Shown piece by piece: positions 44,310 through 52,379 of a DNA stretch of 64,000 nt. A program made the translations under genes and the position numbers. Origin of the DNA: Pseudomonas lactis (GTDB lineage: Bacteria; Pseudomonadota; Gammaproteobacteria; Pseudomonadales; Pseudomonadaceae). Under the pieces are notes generated by a model. That model did no database searches. It was given only the letters and a program-made list of their open reading frames with translations, and was not told the DNA's origin. The stretch's first letter is position 1. Each line of letters opens with the position of its first letter. The DNA is taken from NCBI RefSeq assembly GCF_001439845.1, contig NZ_JYLO01000004.1:186001-250000 (forward strand), given 5' to 3'.

Positions 44310-44795
44310 ATGACGCGTATGCGCAGGTTTCTTCTGGCCACGCTGCTCACCTGTGCAGGGTCTGTACAGGCCGTTGAACCGAAGGTGGTGACGATCAAGG
44401 GTGTCGTGTATGCCGCGATCCCCTGCGTGATCAATGACAACAAACCCATTACGGCCGCTTTTGGCGACGTGCTGATCGCCGCTATCGACGGTCATTACAA
44501 AACCATCACCTTGAACTACACGCTCGATTGCGCGCGGTCGGCGTCCCGTGAGCTACAGATGCAGGTTCGCGGTAACAGCGCAGGGTTCGATCCCGCGTCA
44601 CTGCAGGTGCAAGGGTTTGACAACCTGGGGATCGCCCTCACGAAAGACGGCACGCCGCTGGCGATCAATACCTGGAGCGACTTCGATACCGACAAGCAGC
44701 CGCTGCTGCAGGCCGTGCTGGTCAAGAGCAACGCTGGTGAAGTCAAGGCCGGCAGTTTCAGCGCAGGCGCAACCTTGATGGTGGACTACCGATGA
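44310..44795 (+). CDS. CUP2 minor pilin, 161 aa
   Basis: ATG 44310 follows GAGGATTGCAGC. The signal peptide (MTRMRRFLLATLLTCAGSVQA) is followed by VVTIKGVVYAAIPCVIND with the first Cys, NYTLDCARSA with the second, and a terminal strand SAGATLMVDYR. It is shorter than the others. Its stop overlaps the next start by 4 bp (ATGA), indicating coupled translation. Confidence 0.85.
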   Translation: MTRMRRFLLATLLTCAGSVQAVEPKVVTIKGVVYAAIPCVINDNKPITAAFGDVLIAAIDGHYKTITLNYTLDCARSASRELQMQVRGNSAGFDPASLQVQGFDNLGIALTKDGTPLAINTWSDFDTDKQPLLQAVLVKSNAGEVKAGSFSAGATLMVDYR

Positions 44796-45295
44796 GACAG
44801 TTTGATCGTTGGCTGGCAACCCTGTGCGTGGCGACCTTGGCGCTGCCGTGTCTGGGCGCAGACAACCTGCAATTTTCCGGCACCTTGCTGGCGCCTCCTG
44901 TGTGCCAGGTCAGCGATCAGGGCGGACGGCTGGAGGTGCGTTTCAAAGGCAATATCGCGATCAGCCGGATTGATGGCGAACGCTATCGCCAGGCAATTCC
45001 TTACCAGATCGAATGCCCCGGTGCCAGCAACGCGCCTGTCACCTGGCATATGCGCCTGACCCTCAAAGGGGCGTACGCCCATTTCGATCCTACCGCCCTG
45101 AAGACCTCGGAGCTTGACCTGGGTATCAAGGTATTGCTCGGTGGCACTGCGCTGATTCCCGGCGAACCCAGGGACATTGACTTCAACACCGCGGCGCTCC
45201 CGACGCTGGAAGCCGTGCCGGTGAAACTCGCCGGCGCGGCGTTGCGCAGCATCGAATTCACCGCTTCGGCGTTATTGATGGCCGAACTCTACTAA
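44792..45295 (+). CDS. CUP2 minor pilin, 167 aa
   Basis: The start codon overlaps the previous stop. A signal peptide (MRQFDRWLATLCVATLALPCLGA) precedes DNLQFSGTLLAPPVCQVSDQ with the first Cys, YQIECPGAS with the second, and a last strand (IEFTASALLMAELY). The DNLxFSGxL opening is shared with the following pilin (EDNLHFSGVLVDEPCVL), so the two arose by duplication. Confidence 0.85.
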   Translation: MRQFDRWLATLCVATLALPCLGADNLQFSGTLLAPPVCQVSDQGGRLEVRFKGNIAISRIDGERYRQAIPYQIECPGASNAPVTWHMRLTLKGAYAHFDPTALKTSELDLGIKVLLGGTALIPGEPRDIDFNTAALPTLEAVPVKLAGAALRSIEFTASALLMAELY

Positions 45296-45304
45296 GGAAC
45301 CTCT

Positions 45305-45841
45305 ATGAGCAAATGGGCCATGACCCTCAGCGTTTGGGTCGCTACCGCCGTTTGGTGGTCCGCGGCGCAGGCAGCAGAGGACAACCTGCACTTCTCCGGC
45401 GTCCTGGTGGATGAACCCTGCGTGCTGGCGGTGGAGGACGAGAACGTGGAGTTGGACTTCACTACAGTCATCGACAAGGACCTCTACCTGAACGGCAGAA
45501 CACGCGGGCGCCCGATCAATTTGCACCTGCGCAACTGCGACCTGGAAGTCGGCAAGCGGATGGTCAGCATCACCTTCAGCAGCAGCGCCGAAAGTACCGA
45601 GCTGCCCGGGCTGTTGATGCTACAGAGCGCCACGGTCCGCGGCCTGCTGGTGGGCCTGGAAAGCACCAGCGGCGACGCCTTGCCGCTGAACAAGACTCAC
45701 CCCATGAAGGTGCTTGCCAGCGGCGACAACCTGGTCAGCTTCAATGCCTACCTGCAAGGCGAGCCCGAGGCCTTGGCCAAGCGCACCCTCGGCCTGGGCG
45801 CCTTTGATGCATCCCTTACCTTTGCCTTGAGTTACGAGTAA
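45305..45841 (+). CDS. CUP2 minor pilin, 178 aa
   Basis: ATG 45305 follows TAAGGAACCTCT. The signal peptide (MSKWAMTLSVWVATAVWWSAAQA) is followed by EDNLHFSGVLVDEPCVLAVE with the first Cys, LHLRNCDLEV with the second, and FDASLTFALSYE as last strand. It is paralogous to the pilin just upstream. It sits immediately before the tip gene, a place often held by the tip adaptor subunit (FimG/MrkF-like), which is inference. Confidence 0.87.
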   Translation: MSKWAMTLSVWVATAVWWSAAQAAEDNLHFSGVLVDEPCVLAVEDENVELDFTTVIDKDLYLNGRTRGRPINLHLRNCDLEVGKRMVSITFSSSAESTELPGLLMLQSATVRGLLVGLESTSGDALPLNKTHPMKVLASGDNLVSFNAYLQGEPEALAKRTLGLGAFDASLTFALSYE

Positions 45842-45846
45842 TCGCC

Positions 45847-46692
45847 ATGAACTGTTTGTTGATCGCCCTGCGCCATTGCCTGGTGTCTTGCGTGCTGTTG
45901 TTCGCCGTGACGGGTCAGGCAGGCGCCATAACTATCACCTCCACTGAAAGCCGATACGAGTCAGGCGGCATCCGTTATTACTTCACCGTAGACAACTGGT
46001 CGATATACGACACCACTCCCAGCCCATGCAGAAGCGACAACTATGGAGTCGACACCTGCGTTGTCGAACTGGCAATGCGACCGAACCCCGCCAATGCGTC
46101 GACAATAGGAGAAAGGTATGAATGGAGAGTACCGGTCGGACGAGGCAAAGCCACAATGGGGGATATGTTGACAACGCTTAACCGCTACGGGTTTTCGATA
46201 CCGTTCAGAGGTTCTGTTCTGGTGAGCAAACAGAGTAACGTCAACAGTGAGATGTGTCTAAGTTTCAGCGTATCGACAATAGGGCCGGCGATAGGTGGCG
46301 TTATCGGCCTTTTCGGCCCTTGCACACGCGTTATGCCCCCCATTCTGCGATGCGATATCAGCGGCGATACCACCATCGATCACAAGAGTCTGGCCGATAC
46401 ACAACTGGACGGCGCAACGGCATCGATTCAACTGACGGTACACTGTAAGGGGACGACCAGCGTCACTATCACAACAAGCATCTCAAACTACTTTGGCGTG
46501 AAACTCAGAAGCGATGGAAGCCTTTATTCCAGGATCACCGTCAATGGCAGGGACGCCACCTATGGCACTTATCAGACGGTGCGCGATGACGAGCCAACTC
46601 CCGTCAACATTACTTCAACCCTGATCACGCACGGCACTGTTGCCCCGGGCAGCTTTTCCGGCTCTACAGTCATCACCATTTCACCGCCTTGA
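45847..46692 (+). CDS. CUP2 tip adhesin candidate, 281 aa
   Basis: The start is five bases after the previous stop. A signal peptide (MNCLLIALRHCLVSCVLLFAVTGQAGA) precedes an N-terminal domain of about 130 residues without pilin signatures, with a Cys pair near CRSDNYGVDTC. A pilin domain follows: CDISGDTTIDHKSL, IQLTVHCKGTT, and a final strand FSGSTVITISPP. Base composition is lower in GC and codon use is more varied than in the neighbouring pilin genes, as expected for a fast-changing adhesin. It is the last gene of CUP2. Confidence 0.82.
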   Translation: MNCLLIALRHCLVSCVLLFAVTGQAGAITITSTESRYESGGIRYYFTVDNWSIYDTTPSPCRSDNYGVDTCVVELAMRPNPANASTIGERYEWRVPVGRGKATMGDMLTTLNRYGFSIPFRGSVLVSKQSNVNSEMCLSFSVSTIGPAIGGVIGLFGPCTRVMPPILRCDISGDTTIDHKSLADTQLDGATASIQLTVHCKGTTSVTITTSISNYFGVKLRSDGSLYSRITVNGRDATYGTYQTVRDDEPTPVNITSTLITHGTVAPGSFSGSTVITISPP

Positions 46693-46802
46693 GGACAGAC
46701 ACATCCAGCAAACTCGCATCGCACAGCCATTACCTTGCCAGTATTTACGCCAACTGATTCTGAGCTAGCCTTAACGCGCTGAGTCCTTTATGCGGTGAAC
46801 TC

Positions 46803-47057
46803 ATGGATACGTTAACGAAAGCCGAAATCGAAACGGCCCTGTCCGCTCGCCTTCCCAAGTGCGCGGTCAAGTGCGCGCTCAACCCGGACGGCAGCCTTTC
46901 AGTCACCGTAACGGCGCGCGGTATGGACCAATTCACCATCGCCAACATCAACCGCGCCCACTACCACGGTGTTTCCGGGATCAACCGGCTTGTGCGGGAA
47001 ATACGTGAAGAAATGGTCATAGCCAGGCAGTCTTTCTGGCTGTCATCGGTGGGGTAA
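46803..47057 (+). CDS. Small conserved protein, resembles DUF1652, 84 aa
   Basis: The sequence MDTLTKAEIETALSARLPKC, then CALNPDGSLSVTV and ISGINRLVREIREEM-like helix, follows the pattern of the DUF1652 family known from Pseudomonas (a Cys-rich centre, PxGSLxV, then INxLVxELR). It is cytosolic, with no membrane segment. It lies 5 bp upstream of the next gene and is likely co-transcribed with it. Function is unknown. Confidence 0.65.
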   Translation: MDTLTKAEIETALSARLPKCAVKCALNPDGSLSVTVTARGMDQFTIANINRAHYHGVSGINRLVREIREEMVIARQSFWLSSVG

Positions 47058-47062
47058 CAGAT

Positions 47063-47341
47063 ATGCCAGACGCTACTGACGCAACGCTGCAACCGGTCAA
47101 CATTGAATACCTGCAAGACACGCTGTTCGGTGTGAACACGCTCGCCAGCGAGTGCATGGCGCAGCTTGTGCGCGCTGCGCCCGGTGTGCAGTTGCGGCTT
47201 GCGCCGCCATGGCCCGCGCAATTGCTGAAGGCCCACAGGATTAGCTTTGAATGGAACGGTCAGGCCTATCGTGGCGTGGTGCAGGCGGCTGAATCCTTGA
47301 CCAACGGCGACTTGCTGCTGGACATCGAACCGCAGCCGTAA
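47063..47341 (+). CDS. Hypothetical protein, 92 aa
   Basis: It follows the DUF1652-like gene by 5 bp. The product begins MPDATDATLQPVNIEYLQDTLFG, with a helix LASECMAQLVRAAPG and beta-like segments (HRISFEWNGQAYRGVV, LTNGDLLLDIEPQP). It is soluble, with one Cys. No family is recognised. Pairing with its neighbour suggests a shared role. It is convergent with the CinA-type gene, 19 bp away. Confidence 0.6.
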   Translation: MPDATDATLQPVNIEYLQDTLFGVNTLASECMAQLVRAAPGVQLRLAPPWPAQLLKAHRISFEWNGQAYRGVVQAAESLTNGDLLLDIEPQP

Positions 47342-47360
47342 ACGCGCGCACTTGGCAGCA

Positions 47361-47861
47361 TTAGGCGCGTTCACCCGCCAACGCCCGCTGGTGAAAATGC
47401 GGCAGCCATTTCAACGCGTGAAGAGACGCGGCCAACTGCACCTGCTCACGAGAGCCCATAAAACGTTCCTTGCGACTGAACACACTCAGAGCCCCGCCGT
47501 TTCGATAAGCCCAGGCAAAACAGACAGTGCCTGGGGGAATGCCGTCCATCCCATCCGGCCCCAGCAGGCCAGTGGTGGCGACCGCCACATCGGCGGGGCT
47601 GTCGCGCAGCGCGCCTTGGGCCATTTCCTGGGCGACCTCACAACTGGTGAGGTTGAACGTTTCGATGGTGTAAGGGCGTACGTTTAACAGCCGCTGTTTC
47701 GCCTCTGGCGAATACACCACGTACCCGCTTTCGATCCATGAACCGCTGCCGTCGACCTGGGAAAGCAAGGTGATGATCTTGCCTGCGGTACACGACTCCG
47801 CCGTCGTGATGACCAATTGATGGTGCTTGAGGTATTCAACGATAGAAGCAGCGACCGACAT
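47361..47861 (-). CDS. CinA-family nicotinamide-nucleotide amidohydrolase (PncC type), 166 aa
   Basis: ATG 47861 follows CAGGAGCGTTCAGC; longer in-frame versions lack a ribosome site. The domain is complete: ITTAESCTAGKIITLLSQVDGSGSWIESGYVVYS near the start, then VAVATTGLLGPDGMDGIPPGTVCFA, the classic CinA C-terminal signature with the catalytic Ser/Lys region. It deamidates nicotinamide mononucleotide to the acid form for NAD salvage. There is no N-terminal molybdopterin-like domain, so it is the short PncC-like form. Genomes of this genus usually have another copy near recA; this one is solitary. Confidence 0.9.
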   Translation of the reverse strand: MSVAASIVEYLKHHQLVITTAESCTAGKIITLLSQVDGSGSWIESGYVVYSPEAKQRLLNVRPYTIETFNLTSCEVAQEMAQGALRDSPADVAVATTGLLGPDGMDGIPPGTVCFAWAYRNGGALSVFSRKERFMGSREQVQLAASLHALKWLPHFHQRALAGERA

Positions 47862-47984
47862 GCTGAACGCTCCTGTGCAGAGGGGTGTTGCTGATTGATT
47901 TTTGTCAAAAAAAATCGATTTGTAAAAAAGAATTTCGAAAATCTGCTGGGGTCTACAGAGGAACATCCCCCAGGAGACAGCACC

Positions 47985-48392
47985 ATGAAGTTCGCGAAAT
48001 TCTGCCAAAAACTCTCCAACCAGGCGGGCAGCTCAAAAACCTTTCTGACGGCCGTCAGCTTGATTGCTGTTTGGGCGCTCACCGGGCCTTATTTTCAATA
48101 CAACGACACCTGGCAGTTAATCATCAACACCTCCACCACCATCATCACCTTCCTGATGGTGTTCCTGATCCAGAATACCCAGAACCGCGACAACGATATT
48201 CTTCATCTGAAACTGGACGAGCTGATTCGTGCCACCAAAGAAGCCCACAATGCAGCGTTGAGCCTGGATAAGCTCGGATCGCGAGAGCTGCAGAAATTGC
48301 GCGAGCAATACAGCAAGTTGGGGCAGCCTAACGCGGTTGATGACAGCGAGCGGGAGGCGGATTCTTCCGGTGCTTCTAGTGGCCCAATCTGA
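47985..48392 (+). CDS. Small two-helix membrane protein, low-affinity iron permease family-like, 135 aa
   Basis: ATG 47985 follows CAGGAGACAGCACC. The protein has a first helix (LTAVSLIAVWALTGPYF) and a second (STTIITFLMVFLIQNTQNRDNDILHLKLDELIRATKEA). The block TTIITFLMVFLIQNTQNRD...HLKLDEL is the hallmark of the family annotated as low-affinity iron permease (PF04120). Members of 130-150 residues occur in many soil bacteria; transport itself is little tested. The tail is hydrophilic and acidic. It is divergent from the CinA-type gene, with 123 bp between starts. Confidence 0.85.
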   Translation: MKFAKFCQKLSNQAGSSKTFLTAVSLIAVWALTGPYFQYNDTWQLIINTSTTIITFLMVFLIQNTQNRDNDILHLKLDELIRATKEAHNAALSLDKLGSRELQKLREQYSKLGQPNAVDDSEREADSSGASSGPI

Positions 48393-48411
48393 GGCCTACA
48401 TGGGTCTGCGT

Positions 48412-48793
48412 GCAGCGATCGATGGTAACCACGATGCGAAGCGAGCCGCTCTTGATCTTGATCTGCTTTTGATCTTGGGCGCCCCGTTAAACCACGCTGG
48501 CCGAACGCAGGCTTGAATTCGTGGGTAACCCGGCAGGACGCCGGGTTAGCCGCCCCGCGCCATGGATGGCGCGTGGCGGCGGCCCACGGATTCAAGCCTG
48601 CGTTCGGGCACACCGAGCCTAAGCGAGGTGCCGAGTGGTGGGGCAAGAGCGCTTTGCTTACTTACGCGCTTTTCGAAAGTGAGCCGCCGTCAGGGCGGAC
48701 CCCTAAGTGGCCGTTACCGCAGCAATGGATATGCACACAATCCAACTTTGTCGCCTGCCAGGCCGCCTTCGCGAGCAAGCCCGCTCCCACAAT
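48412..48793 (+). repeat. Long structured intergenic repeat, copy 2
   Basis: It matches copy 1 (7796-8187) almost base for base through the palindromic core, with small differences in the GATCTT-rich run and near the right end. The right end is again a REP, here merging into the 72-bp tandem array. Confidence 0.85.
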
Positions 48794-48998
48794 TTGATCG
48801 TGGGGCATCAGGTAGATAGGGGCCGGCTGGGAGGCCGTCATCGCAGGCAAGCCAGCTCCCACAGTTTGATCGCGGGGCATCAGGTAGATAGGGGCCGGCT
48901 GGGAGGCCGTCATCGCAGGCAAGCCAGCTCCCACAGTTTGATCGCGGGGCATCAGATAGATAGGGGCCGGCTGTGAGGCCGTCATCGCCGGCAAGCCA
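48783..48998. repeat. Three tandem 72-bp repeats with internal REP
   Basis: Units start near 48783, 48855 and 48927. Each contains GCTCCCAC, TTTGATCG, GGGGCATCA, TAGATAGGGGCCGGCTG and ends in a REP (GCAGGCAAGCCA). Units 1 and 2 are nearly identical, and unit 3 is slightly diverged at its end. Three direct repeats of this length with no short unique spacers do not make a CRISPR array. Confidence 0.9.
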
Positions 48999-49123
48999 CA
49001 TGCGTGAGTGTTCAACTCAAAGCATTTTGAACGCTCCGCACGCTCGTCTTTCCAACGAGAACAGGATTAAACCTGGCTTTGATCCTCGAGCGTGAACACA
49101 CCGGCAACAGGAGGCAGCCGACC

Positions 49124-49876
49124 ATGACTGACAACCCCACCCAACTCTTAGCCGCAGTAGCGATGCTGGCCCTGCTCAGCGCCTGCGCTGGCAACAACTC
49201 CCCCTCGAATGTCGAGGCCCCCGGAAAACCCACGAAGCCCTCGACCCGAACGCTGGAAGCCGGCGCCGCCCTGCTGCAATCTCGCCCACCGATTGACGCA
49301 CTGAACGCCTACCTGGACGGCTTTCACTTCTACAACGGCCATCCCGATGTACAAATGGAAGCCCATCACTACTGTGCAATCCTCAACGAGGAGGTCATCC
49401 AGTGCGTGATCTACGACGGCAACCGCAAGGATGCCAAGTTGATGGGCGTGGAGTACATCATCAGCGAGGCGCAATTCAACACGCTGCCCGCGCCTGAGAA
49501 GGCGCTATGGCATAGCCATGTGCATGAAGTGAAGTCAGGGCAACTGGTGGCTCCGGGAATCCCCGAGGTGGCGGAGCATGCACTGATGGAGAAGCTGGTG
49601 CACACCTACGGCAAGACCTGGCACACCTGGCATACCGATCTGGATAAACGCCTGCCCCTGGGTGTCCCGCAGTTGATGATGGGGTTCACCGCTGACGGCC
49701 AGGCCGACCCGCGTATGGTCGCCGAGCGAGATAAACGCCTGGGCATCGACAGTACCGAAAAGAAAAAGGCTCGCGCCGATATCCCCGCGCCGCCCATCGC
49801 ACCCGGTGCAGACGCGTGGCGCCAGGGCACGGTTATCCAGATCGCCGACCCAACCCAAAAGGCCCACCGGCACTGA
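49124..49876 (+). CDS. DUF1264 (oil-body-associated protein-like) lipoprotein, 250 aa
   Basis: ATG 49124 follows CAGGAGGCAG. A lipoprotein signal ends LLSACAGN. The body matches the DUF1264/OBAP family, best known from plant oil-body proteins: PIDALNAYLDGFHFYNGHPD, QMEAHHYCAILNEEVIQCVIYDG, LMGVEYIISE, LWHSHVHEVKSGQL and KTWHTWHTDLDKRLPLG. Conserved His residues (HHY, HSHVHE, WHTWH) hint at a metal or lipid site, but no activity is known to me. It is probably attached to the envelope. Its neighbour is a short-chain dehydrogenase gene 77 bp downstream. Confidence 0.88.
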   Translation: MTDNPTQLLAAVAMLALLSACAGNNSPSNVEAPGKPTKPSTRTLEAGAALLQSRPPIDALNAYLDGFHFYNGHPDVQMEAHHYCAILNEEVIQCVIYDGNRKDAKLMGVEYIISEAQFNTLPAPEKALWHSHVHEVKSGQLVAPGIPEVAEHALMEKLVHTYGKTWHTWHTDLDKRLPLGVPQLMMGFTADGQADPRMVAERDKRLGIDSTEKKKARADIPAPPIAPGADAWRQGTVIQIADPTQKAHRH

Positions 49877-49953
49877 CGCCGCCATTCAGTCATTTGGATT
49901 GAACGATCATTTGCGGGCCCTTCTCTACCCAAGACCAGCCAAAGGAGGATGTC

Positions 49954-51246
49954 ATGATGATTGATACCGCAACCGGAATGAGGCCTGGCGAGCGATACGC
50001 CGTGGAAAACCTGGAGCGCACCCCGAACTTCAGCGGGTTTTTCTTGGACGGAAAATATTACCTGGGCCCTGAACTGATGACGGCAGTCGGATGGCTTGAG
50101 GGCCAGACGTTTATCTACGATGAGCTCGATGCCACAGGCGAACCGGTGTTTCCCGACCGCGTCGCTGGCACCCTCGAAAACTTGACCCTGATACTGACTG
50201 ACGGCGCCCGCCTACAACTGCACCCGGTGCCCGTCCACGTGCCCGAGGATTCGCCTGGCGTCATGCAGGCCAAGGGGAAACTGCACGGCAAAACCGTGGT
50301 GATCACCGGCGCCTCCAGTGGCATTGGCCGCGCGGCTGCTCACGCCTTTGCCGAGCAAAGTACCCGCTTGGTGTTGGCGGCCCGAGATGAAAAAGCCTTG
50401 GAAGAGGTCGTCGAGGAATGCGCTGCGCGTGGCGCCGAGGCCATCGCCGTTAAAACCGATGTGACCCAGGGCGACCAGATGCGCGCCCTTGCCGAACAGG
50501 CGGCGGCCTTCGGCAATGGCCGCATCGATATCTGGATCAACAACGCCGGAGTAGGTGCGGTCGGCAGTTTCGAGGACACGCCCCTGGAAGCCCACGAACA
50601 GGTGCTGCAAACCGACCTGCTCGGGTACCTGCGCGGCGCCCACGTAGTGTGGCCCTATTTCAAAGCCCAGCACCGCGGCATTCTGATCAACACCTTGTCG
50701 CTGGGCAGTTGGGTAGCCCAGCCCTATGCCGTCGCCTACTCCGCCAGTAAATACGGCCTGCGCGGCCTGACTGAGGCACTGCGTGGCGAGCTGACTGACT
50801 ACCCGGATATTCATGTGTGCGACATCTATCCCGCCGTGATGGACACACCGGGCTTTCGCGATGGCGGCAATTTTACCGGCCACGAGTTGACGCCACCGCC
50901 ACCGGTCTATGACCCGCATAAAGTCGCGCAAGCGATGGTAGCCTGTGCGCTGCAACCGAGGGACAGCACCACAGTAGGCAGTGCTGCCACTGTGGCCCGT
51001 GTCGCGCATTTTTTGCTGCCCGGCTTTGCCCGGTTATCCGGTTGGCTCACCCGCCTCGGCCTGGAGCGCAGCCAGCGCGCCGCGACCTCTGCGGGCAACC
51101 TCTACACCCCGGCAAGCGGCGAACGTCGTGTCGAAGGCGGCTGGCGGCAAACCCGCCGTACGCCCTATGGCATTGTTGCAATAGGCGCAGCGCTGCTAGT
51201 GGGTGGCGTTGTCGTTGCGCGCAAATATTCAGCTCGTCACAAATGA
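49954..51246 (+). CDS. Short-chain dehydrogenase with N-terminal extension and C-terminal membrane helix, 430 aa
   Basis: ATG 49954 follows AAGGAGGATGTC. Residues 1-100 form an extra domain I do not recognise (MRPGERYAVENLERTPNFSG, KYYLGPELMTAVGWLEGQ). The SDR core follows: VITGASSGIGRAAA for NAD(P) binding, INNAGVGAVGS, NTLSLGSW with the catalytic Ser, and YSASKYGLRG with the Tyr-Lys pair. The tail ends in a membrane helix (GIVAIGAALLVGGVVVARK). The substrate is unknown, but the anchor suggests a lipid-like one. The core is typical; the added ends are unusual. Confidence 0.88.
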   Translation: MMIDTATGMRPGERYAVENLERTPNFSGFFLDGKYYLGPELMTAVGWLEGQTFIYDELDATGEPVFPDRVAGTLENLTLILTDGARLQLHPVPVHVPEDSPGVMQAKGKLHGKTVVITGASSGIGRAAAHAFAEQSTRLVLAARDEKALEEVVEECAARGAEAIAVKTDVTQGDQMRALAEQAAAFGNGRIDIWINNAGVGAVGSFEDTPLEAHEQVLQTDLLGYLRGAHVVWPYFKAQHRGILINTLSLGSWVAQPYAVAYSASKYGLRGLTEALRGELTDYPDIHVCDIYPAVMDTPGFRDGGNFTGHELTPPPPVYDPHKVAQAMVACALQPRDSTTVGSAATVARVAHFLLPGFARLSGWLTRLGLERSQRAATSAGNLYTPASGERRVEGGWRQTRRTPYGIVAIGAALLVGGVVVARKYSARHK

Positions 51247-51289
51247 ACACGGCAAATCCCGAATGCCAGCCAGTCAAGCGCAGCTCCTC

Positions 51290-51378
51290 TGTGGGAGCGG
51301 GCTTGCTCGCGAAGGCGTCGGTCCATTAAACATTGATGTGACTGATCCACCGCTTTCGCGAGCAAGCCCGCTCCCACA
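51290..51378. repeat. REP doublet
   Basis: Inverted arms 51290-51313 and 51355-51378 (TGTGGGAGCGGGCTTGCTCG and its complement) flank a 41-bp spacer. This is a second sequence type compared with the three REPINs at 3031, 13749 and 23280. Confidence 0.8.
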
Positions 51379-51417
51379 TTTGATCTTCGTTGTCTCCCCT
51401 TTATGAGGTAACCCAGC

Positions 51418-51699
51418 ATGTCTTACGATTACCAAGGTACTGCCAGTGTCATCACTGCCTCGCGCCATCTTGGAACACCCTCAGATGAACGCCTTAACGA
51501 ATCAAAAAGCATCCAAATGGCCAGCAGCGGGAAACCGACCATCGCGCGCTTGGACTTTGACACGCCATTGGATTGGCCCGGCAATCCCAACTTTATTACC
51601 GTCAATTTGCCTGACGGCTCCTCTGTCAGCGGGGTGATCGCCGAGCTGGAACGCCCGGCCGATGGGCCTGGATGGGTCACCTTTACGGTAGATGATTAA
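51418..51699 (+). CDS. Hypothetical protein, 93 aa
   Basis: ATG 51418 follows ATGAGGTAACCCAGC. The product MSYDYQGTASVITASRHLG has a polar middle and a beta-rich end (NFITVNLPDGSSVSGVIAELE, GWVTFTVDD). It is soluble and acidic, without Cys. No family is recognised. It lies among other small genes on the same strand. Confidence 0.55.
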   Translation: MSYDYQGTASVITASRHLGTPSDERLNESKSIQMASSGKPTIARLDFDTPLDWPGNPNFITVNLPDGSSVSGVIAELERPADGPGWVTFTVDD

Positions 51700-51801
51700 G
51701 CCTCATCCACGCCCTGCGCCCAGTCATCGAATTGTCGGACAACTTATTTGAATTTTTTTTGACGTCAAATATCTGTACTTCATGAGTATCAAGGAGGCCT
51801 C

Positions 51802-52059
51802 ATGAAACACAACGACCTATTCACTATCGAGTACCAGCTGCACGGCGAGCCCAAGTCCTTCATCGTGCGCGCGCCGCGCATGGACAATGCCGAGGCTTGG
51901 CATTGGGCCAGTTGTGACGCTGGTGTGGCGGTGATCCCCAAATTCGGGCAACACACGTTCAAGCGTGTGTCCAAACCGATGGCGGAGAAATACGGCATTA
52001 CCCAGGTGCGCTGGAGTGGCGCGGCACAGATTCAATGGGCGGAGGGCCTCAGAGGATGA
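51802..52059 (+). CDS. Small conserved Pseudomonas protein (DUF6555-like), 85 aa
   Basis: ATG 51802 follows CAAGGAGGCCTC. It shares EPKSFIVRAP, DNAEAWHWASCDAGVAVIP and KRVSKPMAEKYGITQVRW with the protein at 7254-7523, its paralogue. The stop overlaps the next start (ATGA). The upstream DNA is AT-rich, with TTTGAATTTTTTTTGACG (around 51750), in which TTGACG could be a -35 element. Function is unknown. Confidence 0.75.
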   Translation: MKHNDLFTIEYQLHGEPKSFIVRAPRMDNAEAWHWASCDAGVAVIPKFGQHTFKRVSKPMAEKYGITQVRWSGAAQIQWAEGLRG

Positions 52060-52295
52060 ACAGCCAGACTCTTGGTTACACAACGACAAACAGGCGGGAC
52101 GATGAGGTCGCGCGAAACGCCGAGATGTTTTTTGAAGCGGATCGATTGGATGCGTTGGCGTACGAGATCATTGAGTCCTACAGCGGCGATGCGCAGACGT
52201 GGGCGCGCTTTACCGAGGCGAAGAAACGTGCGGATGCGCAGCGTACAGTGGCCTATCGGGAGTGGATGCGAATTCATCGTTCCAAGCGCAAATAA
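52056..52295 (+). CDS. Hypothetical protein, 79 aa
   Basis: ATG 52056 overlaps the preceding stop by 4 bp. The ribosome site GGAGGGCCTCAGAGG lies inside the upstream gene, so translation is coupled. The product is charged and helical (DDEVARNAEMFFEADRLDALAYEIIESYSG, then FTEAKKRADAQRTVAYREW), without Cys or membrane segment. It forms a two-gene operon with the DUF6555-like gene and may be its partner. Confidence 0.65.
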   Translation: MNSQTLGYTTTNRRDDEVARNAEMFFEADRLDALAYEIIESYSGDAQTWARFTEAKKRADAQRTVAYREWMRIHRSKRK

Positions 52296-52301
52296 CGTCA
52301 G

Positions 52302-52340
52302 CCTGTGGGAGCTGGCTTGCCTGCGATAGCGGCCTGACAA
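52302..52340. repeat. Single REP palindrome
   Basis: TGTGGGAGCTGGCTTGCCTG begins the element, which is followed by CGATAGCGGCCTGACA. It is the inverted form of the REP seen at 209 and 8165. Confidence 0.6.
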
Positions 52341-52379
52341 CCCATCAGGATGTCAGGCCGAGTGTATATCCCCTCGCGT

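Larger units (their letters stand above)
48393..49123. other. Repeat-filled intergenic region
   Basis: No gene is claimed in this 731-bp gap. It holds copy 2 of the long structured repeat (48412-48793), three tandem 72-bp units (48783-48998) and a short unique stretch with the ribosome site of the next gene. Frames such as 48513-48797 and 48662-49015 are translations of repeats. Confidence 0.7.

Noticed and set aside
48783..48998. Possible CRISPR array
   Set aside because: Three direct units of 72 bp abut each other without unique spacers and contain REP palindromes; no cas genes are near.
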